The notes: a model not told the origin generated them from the letters alone. DNA of 64,000 nt from Paenibacillus sp. MAHUQ-63 (GCF_028765165.1 NZ_JARADB010000010.1:1-64000); one strand, 5' to 3'; numbered from the stretch's first letter, positions 50,067 through 58,592 are shown. Program-made: numbers and translations.

Positions 50067-51287
50067 TTGATCGACAATTCTTGGAAACGTAATCTTTTCG
50101 TACTGTGGGTAGGGACTTTTCTCGTTAGTATGGCCTATACGGTATCCATACCGTTTATGTCAATATTTTTGCAGGATGATCTAGGTGTACGAAGCCATCT
50201 GGAGCTATGGACAGGTGTCGTATTCGCCATTACGTTTTTAGCCGCGGCACTGATCGCTCCGTTCTGGGGCTCCATGGCCGATAAGTATGGCAGGAAGCCT
50301 ATGATGCTTCGCGCAGGGATTTGTCTGTCGATCGCGTATTTTCTATATTTCATCGTCCAAAATCCTTATGAGCTTATCCTTGTAAGAATTATGGAAGGTT
50401 TACTTGCGGGATACATTCCGTCCGCCATCGCCGTGGTAGCCACCAATACGCCGGAGAAACATGTTGGTTATGCTCTTGGCATCATCTCCACTTCCAGCGC
50501 AGCTGCTTCCGTATTAGGACCGCTTGTGGGAGGGGTTGTAAGTCACCTGATCGGCACACGTGAAACTTTTTTAATGGCCGGCGTGATGGTACTGATCGCC
50601 TTTATCATTGCATGGGTTTGGGTCAAGGAGCCTTCCTTTATTAAATCCGAAGCGAAGCGGTCCGCAGTGCTTAACGACCTGAAGGATGCGGCGGCCAATC
50701 GGACGCTCGTTTCCGCGCTGTTCATTGTCTTCATTACATCAACGTCGATCATGATTGTGGAGCCGCTGCTTACGATCTATGTGCTTGAGCTGGGCTCCAG
50801 CCAGTCGTCCGCATCGCTTTATGCAGGTATTATTTTCTCTGCGGTAGGCATCGCTACATTGATCGCAGCGCCGCGTTGGGGCAAGCTCGGAAGTAAGTGG
50901 GGCTACGAGAAGGTGCTGTTCATCGGGCTCATCGGCGGTGGGATCGGAAATTTACTGCAATTATGGTTTCATGATCTGATCGGATTCGGTGCTTTGCGGT
51001 TTGTATACGGCCTCTTTTTCGCTGGCGTATTTCCGGCGCTTAATGCCTTTATCGCTATCCATACGGAACCTGGCTTTCGCAGTCGCGCGTTCAGTCTGAA
51101 TCAATCGGCCAATCAACTAGGCCTGCTGATGGGTCCGCTAATTGGAGGCTTTCTCGCAACGCAATTGTCCATTCCCGTCGTGTTCGTTATCAACGGCAGT
51201 CTGTTATTGCTGGTGGCTGTTCTGCTTAAGCTTCCGAAGTTTGCTTTCCAGCCCAGTCCATCCGCATTCAAGGAAATGTCGAAATAA
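50067..51287 (+). CDS. MFS multidrug efflux transporter
   Basis: The protein has 406 residues and 12 hydrophobic segments. The MFS loop 2-3 motif is WGSMADKYGRKPMML and motif C is SAAASVLGPLVGGVV in the fifth helix, typical of drug/H+ antiporters with YitG/YfiS-like architecture. TTG start at 50067 behind AAGGGAGTG. It is followed by the tail of a MerR-type gene on the other strand, which may once have regulated it. Confidence 0.9.
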   Translation: MIDNSWKRNLFVLWVGTFLVSMAYTVSIPFMSIFLQDDLGVRSHLELWTGVVFAITFLAAALIAPFWGSMADKYGRKPMMLRAGICLSIAYFLYFIVQNPYELILVRIMEGLLAGYIPSAIAVVATNTPEKHVGYALGIISTSSAAASVLGPLVGGVVSHLIGTRETFLMAGVMVLIAFIIAWVWVKEPSFIKSEAKRSAVLNDLKDAAANRTLVSALFIVFITSTSIMIVEPLLTIYVLELGSSQSSASLYAGIIFSAVGIATLIAAPRWGKLGSKWGYEKVLFIGLIGGGIGNLLQLWFHDLIGFGALRFVYGLFFAGVFPALNAFIAIHTEPGFRSRAFSLNQSANQLGLLMGPLIGGFLATQLSIPVVFVINGSLLLLVAVLLKLPKFAFQPSPSAFKEMSK

Positions 51288-51293
51288 GCTTAT

Positions 51294-51530
51294 TTAGAAA
51301 AAATAGCAGGAGTATCTTTTTAGGTGAGCCACTATTCTCACGAGAAATCTTTGGAATGGACAGTTGTTGATTTTATCATCGATTCTCTCCAGCGTCTTTT
51401 CAAGCTCCTTCATTTGATCGATAACTTTCCCGCGATACGTTTCTATAAATCCTCGTCTTGCTGTTATTGTAGAGACTTCACTATTTTGCAACGCGACAAA
51501 CTGCTGCATCTCCTGAATAGGCATCCCCAT
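51294..51530 (-). pseudogene. MerR family regulator, C-terminal remnant
   Basis: The readable part MGMPIQEMQQFVALQ and FIETYRGKVIDQMKELEKTL followed by ERIDDKI is the dimerisation helix region of MerR proteins, which normally starts near residue 65 of about 130. The helix-turn-helix half is absent: upstream in frame is TGA preceded by FIN. The last 25 residues look like out-of-family read-through. Confidence 0.7.
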
Positions 51531-51625
51531 CGCTCAGTTTATAAATGAGGTCGATTGGCTAGACATCTCAGAAGAGATGTCCATGACCTCCTCTTTTCAC
51601 ATGCGTATTACAGAATGCAAGACTA

Positions 51626-51653
51626 TTGACTCAGCTTCATTAATATGTATAAT
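51626..51653 (+). promoter_or_regulatory. Promoter of the HD-domain gene
   Basis: TTGACT (51626-51631), 16 bp, TATAAT (51648-51653). Confidence 0.7.
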
Positions 51654-51718
51654 AAAAATGTACAATTTATGGAATCAACAAACTGTTAAACTGTGGTTAT
51701 CCCACTCTCATTATTGAT

Positions 51719-51767
51719 GAGCCGGTTTTCGTATCTCTTGCAGATATGAACCGGCTCTTTATTTTTT
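51719..51767 (+). terminator. Leader terminator (attenuator) before the HD-domain gene
   Basis: GAGCCGGTT (51719-51727) pairs with AACCGGCTC (51749-51757). An inner TATCT/AGATA stem and the T-run TTTATTTTTT follow. It sits between the promoter at 51626 and the ribosome binding site AAAGGAG (51772-51778), with 60-odd nt of leader before it. Confidence 0.75.
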
Positions 51768-51784
51768 GCCAAAGGAGAATTCAA

Positions 51785-52759
51785 ATGTATCTTTTCGATC
51801 AGATCAATGAATACTTTGATCCTTTCTATCAGATCCAAATTCAGGTGTTTCCATGGGAGATGGAGCTGATCCAGACTTCTGCTGTTCGAAGGCTGAAGTT
51901 TTTATCCCATTACGGAACAGGCTCGTTCATCACATCCGCTAAGCATAGCAGATTTGAACATACGATTGGAGTCTGGACAATTGTTTCTACTTTCTTCCCG
52001 AAGGATGAGGAGTTGCGCATTGCCTCCCTACTTCATGACATTGGGCATCTGCCTTTCTCACACGCGGTAGAAAATACGCTTGGTTTTAACCACCATACAA
52101 TTACAGAAGAAAGGATCTATGGGAATGAAGTCTCAACTATATTGAAAAAGTATGGATTTTCACCCGATCGCATCATTGAAATCTTAAATATTGATTCTCC
52201 GCTCTCACATAAAACACCGTTTTTAAGCGCGGATCATTTGGACAGCTTTTTACGTGATTCATACATGCTTGGGAGGGCATCAATCCATCCGGCTTCTATT
52301 TTGAAGCGCATCCGTTTTAATGGTAATTTTGTTGAGGCGGATCTAGCTACTAGCAAAAGTATTCTGAGCGCGATTCATTACGATCATATTACTTTTCTTC
52401 ACCCGCTTACGTTAGCATTGGATGCGCTTTTGTCTAAAGCAATCGCGATCTTCGCTAAAAATCAACGAGTGGGTTTACAATTTATTGTTCCTCTGACCAA
52501 TAACGAATTACTTGATCTTCTACTGAGTTCCGGGATCGAAGAGGTCCGGAAAATAATGTCAATAATAATGTGGTATCCTGAGAAAGTAGTCATTCATTCC
52601 GGGGATTTTGAAGGTGCCGAGAAGGTTGAGGTACGGAAGGTGTATGATAAGACGCCTCTCGTTGACGGGAAAGCGCTTATCTCAATCTGTCAAGAGAGCC
52701 GAGAGCTGATAGATAATATTTGTTCTTTGAAAAAGTGTTATTATTATTCTTACTCGTAA
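51785..52759 (+). CDS. HD-domain phosphohydrolase (dGTPase/SAMHD1-like)
   Basis: The protein has 324 residues from the ATG 51785, 6 nt after AAAGGAG. The HD superfamily metal site is RFEHTIGV (His59), LLHDIGHLPFSHA (His84, Asp85) and LSADHLDSFLRD. The segment around AKHSRFEHTIGVWTI is the dNTPase/SAMHD1-like variant, which in this form acts on nucleotides or nucleic-acid ends. Some relatives serve in anti-phage defence. Preceded by an attenuator-like leader; no partner gene adjacent. Confidence 0.82.
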   Translation: MYLFDQINEYFDPFYQIQIQVFPWEMELIQTSAVRRLKFLSHYGTGSFITSAKHSRFEHTIGVWTIVSTFFPKDEELRIASLLHDIGHLPFSHAVENTLGFNHHTITEERIYGNEVSTILKKYGFSPDRIIEILNIDSPLSHKTPFLSADHLDSFLRDSYMLGRASIHPASILKRIRFNGNFVEADLATSKSILSAIHYDHITFLHPLTLALDALLSKAIAIFAKNQRVGLQFIVPLTNNELLDLLLSSGIEEVRKIMSIIMWYPEKVVIHSGDFEGAEKVEVRKVYDKTPLVDGKALISICQESRELIDNICSLKKCYYYSYS

Positions 52760-52761
52760 CA

Positions 52762-53233
52762 AATACGACAGAATTAGCAAAGCTCGAACTTAAGCTGCTG
52801 TTAACACAGTACGAGTTGCATTAAAGGTATTGGTCGGGTTAGCATAGCTGGATTTCTGGCTGAAGTTGGCGACATTGAGCGTTACCGGCATCCTAATCAA
52901 ATCATAAAGCTAGCGGGCTTGAACTTAAAAGAAAATACGTCCGGTAAACACAAGGGACAGACAAAGATCACCAAGCGTGGTCGTAAGCGGCTACGAGCAC
53001 TACTATTTCGCGTCATCATGCCACTGGTGGCTAAGAACCGAGCATTTAAGGCCTTACATCAGTACTACACCAAACGGTCAGATAATCCCTTGACAAAGAT
53101 GCAGTCGCGCATTGCGCTATGCAATAAGCTGATTCGAGTTCTCTTTGGTGTCCTAAAAAAGGGTCATCGGTGTTGTGAAGAAAAGATGTTGCAGGATATC
53201 CCCCAATTCACGGCAGTGTCGTTAGCGGCTTAG
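52762..53233 (+). pseudogene. IS110-family transposase, C-terminal remnant
   Basis: From about 52820 the frame reads IKGIGRVSIAGFLAEVGDIE, YRHPNQIIKLAGLN and GQTKITKRGRKRLRALLFRV to a TAG at 53231-53233. This is the Transposase_20 domain of IS110 elements with the conserved G-G-RLRALL region. An upstream piece (TELAKLELKLLLTQYELH) is in another frame. The DEDD catalytic domain is missing. No terminal repeats are visible. Confidence 0.8.
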
Positions 53234-53386
53234 ATTCAATGTTTTCATAGAAGTCGAAATATTAGAAGGGATAGACAATTGAAGCACATCAATAGACCAT
53301 TGCACTGGGAGACTATAGTTCAATCAAGAAATGAAGGCAGCAAGAGCGACGTATAGGATAATGCACAGGGTCTAGGAGTGATGAAC

Positions 53387-53698
53387 ATGTCTGTACCTGA
53401 TGTAGAAGCGAAAATAACTTTTTTAAAGAATGGCGTAAGAACAAGACCTGTCTTCACAGGGTACCGTCCTAACCATCTGGTTACTGACAATTATCTAACT
53501 TCTGGAGCACACCATCATTATGAAAAAGACAAAGTTGAAATGGGTGAGACTGTATTAGGAACGATTACCTTCATTTCTCCAGAAGCTTATCCGAATACTT
53601 TGTGGATTGGTAAAATAATAAATATTCAAGAAGGGTCTAGAATTGTAGGCCATGCCGAGAGTACAAAGGTTTTCAATTTACAATTGTTAAAAAATTGA
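53387..53698 (+). CDS. Small EF-Tu domain-like protein, about 103 aa
   Basis: The product reads EAKITFLKNGVRTRPVFTGY then RPNHLVTDNYLTSGAHHHYE and later SPEAYPNTLWIGKIINIQEG. This follows the beta-barrel layout of the C-terminal domain of translation factor EF-Tu, without the GTPase. Free-standing proteins of this type occur in Bacillales. AGGAG lies 8 nt before the ATG at 53387. Role unknown; it may bind tRNA or ribosomes, or only share the fold. Confidence 0.7.
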   Translation: MSVPDVEAKITFLKNGVRTRPVFTGYRPNHLVTDNYLTSGAHHHYEKDKVEMGETVLGTITFISPEAYPNTLWIGKIINIQEGSRIVGHAESTKVFNLQLLKN

Positions 53699-53721
53699 CA
53701 GCAGTAGAACCGGATGATTAA

Positions 53722-53804
53722 CCTAACGGGAGAACGATAGTTGAATAAGCAACCAGGTTGAAGCTGCCGATCTGATCGGCAGCTTTATTACGTTAACTGG
53801 CAGG
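53722..53804. repeat. Separator F: 83-bp attC-like palindrome
   Basis: Left box CCTAACGGGAGAACGATAG (53722-53740) then TTGAATAAG. The hairpin is AGCTGCCGAT (53762-53771) / ATCGGCAGCT (53775-53784), followed by TTATTA. The right box is GTTAACTGGCAGG (53792-53804). Confidence 0.75.
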
Positions 53805-53877
53805 AATATGCAACTTTCTCTTTTGTTATAATGTCTAATATTATGTAGAAAAAACAAGGAAGTCGGTGGTGGGAAAT

Positions 53878-54159
53878 ATGCGTAGGACCTTGAATTTTAA
53901 ATTAATTTTGCCAAGCATCCAAATCATTCTCACTATTATTTCTGTACTAATAGATCAAAGTTTCAACCATGGGCGTGGCGAGGGTGTTAATCAAGTAACA
54001 GCCAATTATGTAAGCAATATCGAATTTTTCATTAAGTTCTTACTTGGATACGATGATATCGTCAATTACAATTTCAGATTAATCACAGTATTATTGGCTA
54101 TTGGCTTTTGGTATTTAGTCGGCTTTGCGGTTAATAAATCGATAAAACATTTCAGATAA
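53878..54159 (+). CDS. Hypothetical membrane protein, 93 aa
   Basis: Two predicted membrane segments: FKLILPSIQIILTIISVLI near the start and LITVLLAIGFWYLVGFAV near the end. A polar loop between them contains NHGRGEGVNQVTANYVSNIE. The ATG at 53878 with GTGGTGGG upstream is preferred. It lies 73 bp after the right box of separator F and is followed 19 bp later by a degenerate left box. No family recognised. Confidence 0.6.
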   Translation: MRRTLNFKLILPSIQIILTIISVLIDQSFNHGRGEGVNQVTANYVSNIEFFIKFLLGYDDIVNYNFRLITVLLAIGFWYLVGFAVNKSIKHFR

Positions 54160-54178
54160 AAACTATATTAGTCGTTCA

Positions 54179-54200
54179 ACTAACGAATACGATAGCAATA
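54179..54200. repeat. Degenerate left boundary box
   Basis: ACTAACGAATACGATAGCAA resembles CTAACGGGAGAACGATAGTT in separator F. No right box follows before the GNAT gene at 54253. Confidence 0.45.
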
Positions 54201-54252
54201 ACTAGGGGTTATAATTTGGGTTTGAACTTTACAACGAAAGGATGAATTCTCT

Positions 54253-54744
54253 GTGGATCTCCAGGTGAAAAATATTTCGGATAACCAAGTAGCGGATTTT
54301 TGTTCAATTCTAAAAGAAGTAGTTATGTGGCTGCATACTCAAGGTCAAGGTATGTGGAGTCTTGAACAGGTATCCAGGGAAAAAATATTAAGTGAGTATT
54401 CGATTGAAGAAATGTTTCTGGGTTACATGGAGGATGTTCCTGTATCAACAATGATTCTACAGGAAGAAGATGATGTATTTTGGCCATCAGTGGTTAAAAA
54501 TGAGTCGCTTTTTCTACACAAGCTTAGTGTACGACGTCAGTTTGCCAATTTTGGATTGGCTAGGGATATGGTCAAGTGGGCAAAACAAGAGGCACAGAAT
54601 CGGAATAAAAGATACCTCCGATTGGATTGTGCAGCTGATAGACCTAAGTTGTGCTCATTTTATGAGTCCATTGGTTTTAGTAAGGTAAGGGAACAAGTGT
54701 TGTTTAGAAAGTATCCAACAGCCTTTTATGAAATAGAAGTTTGA
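54253..54744 (+). CDS. GNAT family N-acetyltransferase
   Basis: The protein has 163 residues. The acetyl-CoA-binding motif A is in LHKLSVRRQFANFGLARDMV followed by KWAKQEA. The terminal YLRLDCAADRPKLCSFYESI and GFSKV form the usual beta4-beta5 end. The acceptor substrate is unknown. GTG start with AAAGGATG upstream. It is the last plus-strand single-gene unit of the array. Confidence 0.88.
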   Translation: MDLQVKNISDNQVADFCSILKEVVMWLHTQGQGMWSLEQVSREKILSEYSIEEMFLGYMEDVPVSTMILQEEDDVFWPSVVKNESLFLHKLSVRRQFANFGLARDMVKWAKQEAQNRNKRYLRLDCAADRPKLCSFYESIGFSKVREQVLFRKYPTAFYEIEV

Positions 54745-54758
54745 TTATCATCTAGGCA

Positions 54759-54860
54759 TTGAACTATGTCGGATTCGAGCGCGTGCTGAAGCTACATCGG
54801 AATTTGATCACCATGCATGCCTATAACGTCGCCAATCCGGAAAAGTTAAGACATCAATAG
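54759..54860 (+). pseudogene. C-terminal fragment, possibly of an acetyltransferase
   Basis: LNYVGFERVLKLHRNLITMH followed by AYNVANPEKLRHQ and TAG. A Y-VGFE start is reminiscent of GNAT C-termini, but the call is weak. No start codon context. Confidence 0.3.
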
Positions 54861-54880
54861 ATTCACTACTTTAATGCTCG

Positions 54881-54907
54881 AAGGGAGCTGCCCCCGTCAG
54901 CTCCCTT
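54881..54907. terminator. Hairpin between accessory block and SDR gene
   Basis: AAGGGAGCTG (54881-54890), CCCCCGT, CAGCTCCCTT (54898-54907) make a perfect 10-bp stem. It could act for the converging minus-strand operon. Confidence 0.6.
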
Positions 54908-54978
54908 GCGTGAAAAGACAGATGCGTAAAGGGATCTGAGAGCCCGAATAGGCGCTTTAAGCAGCGTTCTTCTGGACC

Positions 54979-55845
54979 TCAGCCAAGAAGAACACTTCCG
55001 TCAAGAAACTCGTGGCTATATATGTCCGAAATTCTGTCCAGTACACGCTGCGCATGTTCTACAAATTTCAAGTCCGCAATCCGACTTTTTAACAAAAATA
55101 CGCCACTCTCATTGCGGTGTTTGCCGAGGGCCCCCTCATATAATTGATCGGCGCCGTGGGTAGGCGGAGAGGAAAGAACCTTAAAAAGCAGTTCAAACCA
55201 TACGGGCATTCCCGAGTCTTTTCCTTTTCTTAGAGTATTGTTTAGTCCCGGGTCAACGCTGCGGATCTTGATGCCTTCCTTGGCAAGTTGCGGCGCCACG
55301 GCTTGTGTCCACAACGATAGCGCCATCTTTGAGGCCGCATAAGGGCCGACCATTTTACGGAAAATTTTGGGATGCTCTAAGTTTTCGATTGAGAACTCCT
55401 TCGTAAATCTAAGCACCTGTGATGAAGTGTTAATAACCGTTTTTAATCGACCGTTTGTCAACAGTTCCTTCAATTCCATCAGAATGATGTAAGGAACGAC
55501 CGTCAATAATTCATAATGCTTTTCGCGGCCTTGTTTCGAATAGCTCAGCTCACTTAAGCCACCTCCGGCGTTGTTGAACAAAATATCGATCTGCCGCTCC
55601 TTTCCTTTGATCTCTTCCAAAGAGCGTCTCAAGCTGTCATAATCGGCGAGATCCGTCACTTTATAGGCTCGAAGCGATCCGTTCTTGAGGGCATTTCGAA
55701 TGAACGTATCGTCCGCCGGAAAATCGGAACGGTTCAAAGTAATCACCTGCCAGCCCTGCGACAGAAATTTCCGGGCTAATGCCAATCCGATCCCCTGGCT
55801 TGCGCCTGTAATCAGTGCGATATGTTCTCGTTGGTTCGTATTCAA
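54979..55845 (-). CDS. Short-chain dehydrogenase/reductase
   Basis: The product has about 288 residues. Nucleotide-binding motif ITGASQGIGLALAR, the ILFNNAGGG motif, and the catalytic Ser (NTSSQV) and YAASK. The extended C-terminus suggests a protochlorophyllide-reductase-like SDR. The TTG at 55845-55843 has AAGGGGGG 7 nt upstream and is preferred. The ATG at 55863 lies before that ribosome binding site. Third gene of a minus-strand operon with two other NAD(P)-dependent oxidoreductases. Confidence 0.85.
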   Translation of the reverse strand: MNTNQREHIALITGASQGIGLALARKFLSQGWQVITLNRSDFPADDTFIRNALKNGSLRAYKVTDLADYDSLRRSLEEIKGKERQIDILFNNAGGGLSELSYSKQGREKHYELLTVVPYIILMELKELLTNGRLKTVINTSSQVLRFTKEFSIENLEHPKIFRKMVGPYAASKMALSLWTQAVAPQLAKEGIKIRSVDPGLNNTLRKGKDSGMPVWFELLFKVLSSPPTHGADQLYEGALGKHRNESGVFLLKSRIADLKFVEHAQRVLDRISDIYSHEFLDGSVLLG

Positions 55846-55893
55846 TGGATGTCCCCCCTTCATATTTCAAAACTCTCCGCTTATTTGAGCACA

Positions 55894-56883
55894 TCAGTCA
55901 GCGGCGGGCAGGAGAATCAGTTTGCCGTGGGCACGCTTGCTCTGACTGATCTCCAGGGCTGTACGCCAGTCGTCGAGTGAGAAAGTCCGGGCGACCGGGA
56001 TCGTGAACTTGCCCTCTGCGGTATACTGGGCAAAGTCGCCGACAACGTCATAACGCAGGGTGTGTACTTCTCCGTAGCTGGCGCGAACGCCAAGTTCGGC
56101 GGCCGCGGCAAAATCGCTGACGGTTAGGACGCGCTGGGGAAGCCCATTGACGATATGAATCAGATCTTTCATGGCTCCCCCGATCGGTGCGGCATCCAGG
56201 ACGAGGTCAACAGGCTGCTTCGCCAGTTCTGCTACTCGCTCAACTAATCCATCACCGTACGAGGTCACCATCGCTCCCATGGCGCGGAGTTGGTCGGCGT
56301 AGGTGGAACCAGCGGTTGCGACCACATGAGCGCCGCGCATAAGGGCAATCTGGACGGCGGCGAAGCCTACGGTTGTGCCGGCTCCGTGAACGAGTACGGT
56401 CTGGCCCGACCTCACCCCGAGAGTATCAATCCCCCGGTAGGCGGTTTCGACCGCCATTGGCAGCGCTGCAGCCTGTACAAAGTCGAGTCCGGCCGGCATG
56501 CGGAACCAGTAGTACATAATCGCTCGGTCGGACGCGCCGGCGCTCGATCCGTCCATGAAATCTGCGGCACCAAGGACGGCATCGCCAATGGCGACATTGG
56601 TTACGCCTTCTCCAACTGCGTCTACAATCCCCGACACGTCCAGTCCAATACCGCGAGGAACCGGCAGTTGACTGGCAAAGTGTCCTCGGCACATCGCCCA
56701 GTCAACCGGATTTAACCCGCAAGCGCGTACGCTCACGCGAATGCGTCCCGGTCCTGGTTCTGGGATCGCCGCCTCCTCCAAATGTAAGACATCGGTCGGC
56801 TCGCCGTAGTCGCGGAAGCGGATCGTCCGCATGGTAACAGGGTTAGATGCCTGATTCTTCACATCTTTGCTCAAATTGTCCAT
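55894..56883 (-). CDS. Zinc-independent quinone-reductase-type oxidoreductase (MDR)
   Basis: The protein has 329 residues. The N-terminal GroES-like domain has VRACGLNPVDWAMCRGHF. The Rossmann domain has VLVHGAGTTVGFAAVQIALM. No structural zinc cysteines are present, so it fits the NADPH:quinone/enone reductase group, in the cytosol. It starts 23 nt after the SDR gene stops. GGAGGGAAC precedes the ATG. Confidence 0.88.
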   Translation of the reverse strand: MDNLSKDVKNQASNPVTMRTIRFRDYGEPTDVLHLEEAAIPEPGPGRIRVSVRACGLNPVDWAMCRGHFASQLPVPRGIGLDVSGIVDAVGEGVTNVAIGDAVLGAADFMDGSSAGASDRAIMYYWFRMPAGLDFVQAAALPMAVETAYRGIDTLGVRSGQTVLVHGAGTTVGFAAVQIALMRGAHVVATAGSTYADQLRAMGAMVTSYGDGLVERVAELAKQPVDLVLDAAPIGGAMKDLIHIVNGLPQRVLTVSDFAAAAELGVRASYGEVHTLRYDVVGDFAQYTAEGKFTIPVARTFSLDDWRTALEISQSKRAHGKLILLPAAD

Positions 56884-56906
56884 TGCGATGTTCCCTCCAT
56901 TCCTGC

Positions 56907-57665
56907 TCAGATCTGGGAGCCGCCTCCGTCAACAGGAAACTCAGCCCCAGTGGTATAGGTGGCGTCAAAGGCTAGGAAGGCTACGACTTTGGCGACCTCG
57001 ACTGGATCGCCCAAACGCAACATCGGGATCTGCTGCGTCATCTGTGCCTTTGTCTGTTGGGCAGCTTCTATCGGCATTGACTTCTCCAAAATACCTGTAT
57101 CAATGACGCCAGGACTGACTGCGTTGACGCGAATATTTCGAGATAATAACTCGCGTGCCAGACTTCGAGTCATGGAGCGCAGCGCAGCTTTACTAGCTGC
57201 GTACGCACTGAGCATGGGGAGACCCACTACGTTCACGATTGACGTAGTAAGGACTACCCCGCTTCCTGCGCTCAGGAGCGGAACGAGTTTTTGTACGGTA
57301 AAGTACGGCCCTTTGGCGTTGATTGTATGTATCTCGTCGTATGCTTCTTCGGTCGTTGACTCGAAAGAAGCAAAGCCCGTGACACCTGCGTTAACGAACA
57401 GGGCGTCTATTGTTCCAAATTCAGCCTTCACTCGATCGGCTAACGCGTCGATATCCTTCAATGAGGCGGCATCGCTCAAGAACGAGATTGCGTTGTAGCC
57501 GAGTTGTTGTCGAGCCGCGTCAAGCGTCGCCTGAGTACGTCCAGTAATCAGAACGCGTGCTCCTTCATCCACTAGCAACTTCGCTGTCGCGAGGCCGATT
57601 CCGCTGCTACCTCCCGTGATCACGACGTTCTTGCCGGAGAATTTGCCTTTGCCGATTGGTTCCAT
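56907..57665 (-). CDS. Short-chain dehydrogenase/reductase
   Basis: The protein has 252 residues, the classical SDR length. Motifs: ITGGSSGIGLATAK, LFVNAGVTG, catalytic Ser in LTTSIVNV, YAASKAAL, and the C-terminal GGGSQI. First gene of the operon and divergent from a TetR regulator, with a 22-bp palindrome between them. The TetR protein is therefore the likely repressor, responding to an aldehyde, quinone or similar electrophile (inference). GGGAGGACG precedes the ATG. Confidence 0.9.
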   Translation of the reverse strand: MEPIGKGKFSGKNVVITGGSSGIGLATAKLLVDEGARVLITGRTQATLDAARQQLGYNAISFLSDAASLKDIDALADRVKAEFGTIDALFVNAGVTGFASFESTTEEAYDEIHTINAKGPYFTVQKLVPLLSAGSGVVLTTSIVNVVGLPMLSAYAASKAALRSMTRSLARELLSRNIRVNAVSPGVIDTGILEKSMPIEAAQQTKAQMTQQIPMLRLGDPVEVAKVVAFLAFDATYTTGAEFPVDGGGSQI

Positions 57666-57756
57666 TTGAATCGTCCTCCCTTTGTATAATCCGCAATCGG
57701 ATGATTAGGTACAGGAACGATTATACAACAATCAATTAACAAAATAAACTACTTTA

Positions 57757-57778
57757 ATTAAATTAGTTAATTTAATTC
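57757..57778. promoter_or_regulatory. AATTAAATT-AGTT-AATTTAATT palindrome, likely TetR operator
   Basis: Perfect 9-bp arms (57757-57765 and 57770-57778) lie between the divergent SDR operon and the TetR gene. A TATAAT at 57817-57822 marks the tetR promoter. Confidence 0.7.
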
Positions 57779-57856
57779 ATTTGATTATGGGTGTAAATAA
57801 AAGGCGGTAAATTTGTTATAATGTGTTTGACACGTATCAAAGGGAGGCACTAATTT

Positions 57857-58495
57857 GTGAGAAAAGCCGCGAGTGTGGAGACATATGTCGAAAAAATAAA
57901 ACCCGTTATAAGAAGAACAAAATTCAGCCAACTGAAAGTCGACGATCTCGCAAAATATATGGATATCAGCAAAGTGACACTATATAAGCATTTTGCCTCC
58001 AAAGATGACATCATCGAACAAGTTGTAAATTACTACATTGATTACTCGAAGCAAGCCGACACCGTGGTCAAAGATGATTCCGTCTCTTTTTTGGATCGGT
58101 TTCAAATCACATTTGTACAATCTTTGATGTGTGCCGCGTATATCTCCGATTTGTTCTTGCAAGATCTGAAGGAATTTTATCCGCACCATTTGGAGAATCT
58201 GTCTTTTGCCCTGCAAAGTCGGAATAAAAGCTTACAAACATTTTTTGAATCCGGAATGGAGCAACAGATTTTCAACAGATTGAATGCCGTGTTGTCTATG
58301 GTTCAAGATGACGCTGTGCTGCGACGCTTTATCGAGCCATCATTTTCGATTCAGTATGATATCACCTTGAAACAAGCAATTATGGATTTCTACCACATGA
58401 AGAAGTATCAACTGCTAAAACCTGAATATCTGAACCGAATAGACGACTCCGATATGGAAAGAAAAATCGTTCATATTCTGCAAACAATCTCATAA
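57857..58495 (+). CDS. TetR family transcriptional regulator
   Basis: The protein has 212 residues. The helix-turn-helix contains KVDDLAKYMDISKVTLYKHF followed by ASKDDIIEQVV. The C-terminal helical ligand domain follows. GTG start 9 nt after GGGAGG. Divergent from and probably controlling the SDR-MDR-SDR operon via the palindrome at 57757. Confidence 0.9.
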   Translation: MRKAASVETYVEKIKPVIRRTKFSQLKVDDLAKYMDISKVTLYKHFASKDDIIEQVVNYYIDYSKQADTVVKDDSVSFLDRFQITFVQSLMCAAYISDLFLQDLKEFYPHHLENLSFALQSRNKSLQTFFESGMEQQIFNRLNAVLSMVQDDAVLRRFIEPSFSIQYDITLKQAIMDFYHMKKYQLLKPEYLNRIDDSDMERKIVHILQTIS

Positions 58496-58555
58496 GCGAA
58501 TCGCCTGAGCATGTCGAAGCGGGGAATGAGGGTTAGATCCATTGTGAAAAACAAA

Positions 58556-58592
58556 TAGCCCCTACAGCGTTTAGCAGTGAAAGGGGCTAAAA
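58556..58592. terminator. Bidirectional hairpin between tetR and the SDR pseudogene
   Basis: AGCCCCT (58557-58563) pairs with AGGGGCT (58582-58588), flanked by A- and T-rich sequence. The two genes converge. Confidence 0.7.

Noticed and set aside
35649..54200. Naming the array a true integron
   Set aside because: No integrase, no attI and no canonical RYYYAAC/GTTRRRY core are visible, so only an attC-like or cassette-like description is justified.
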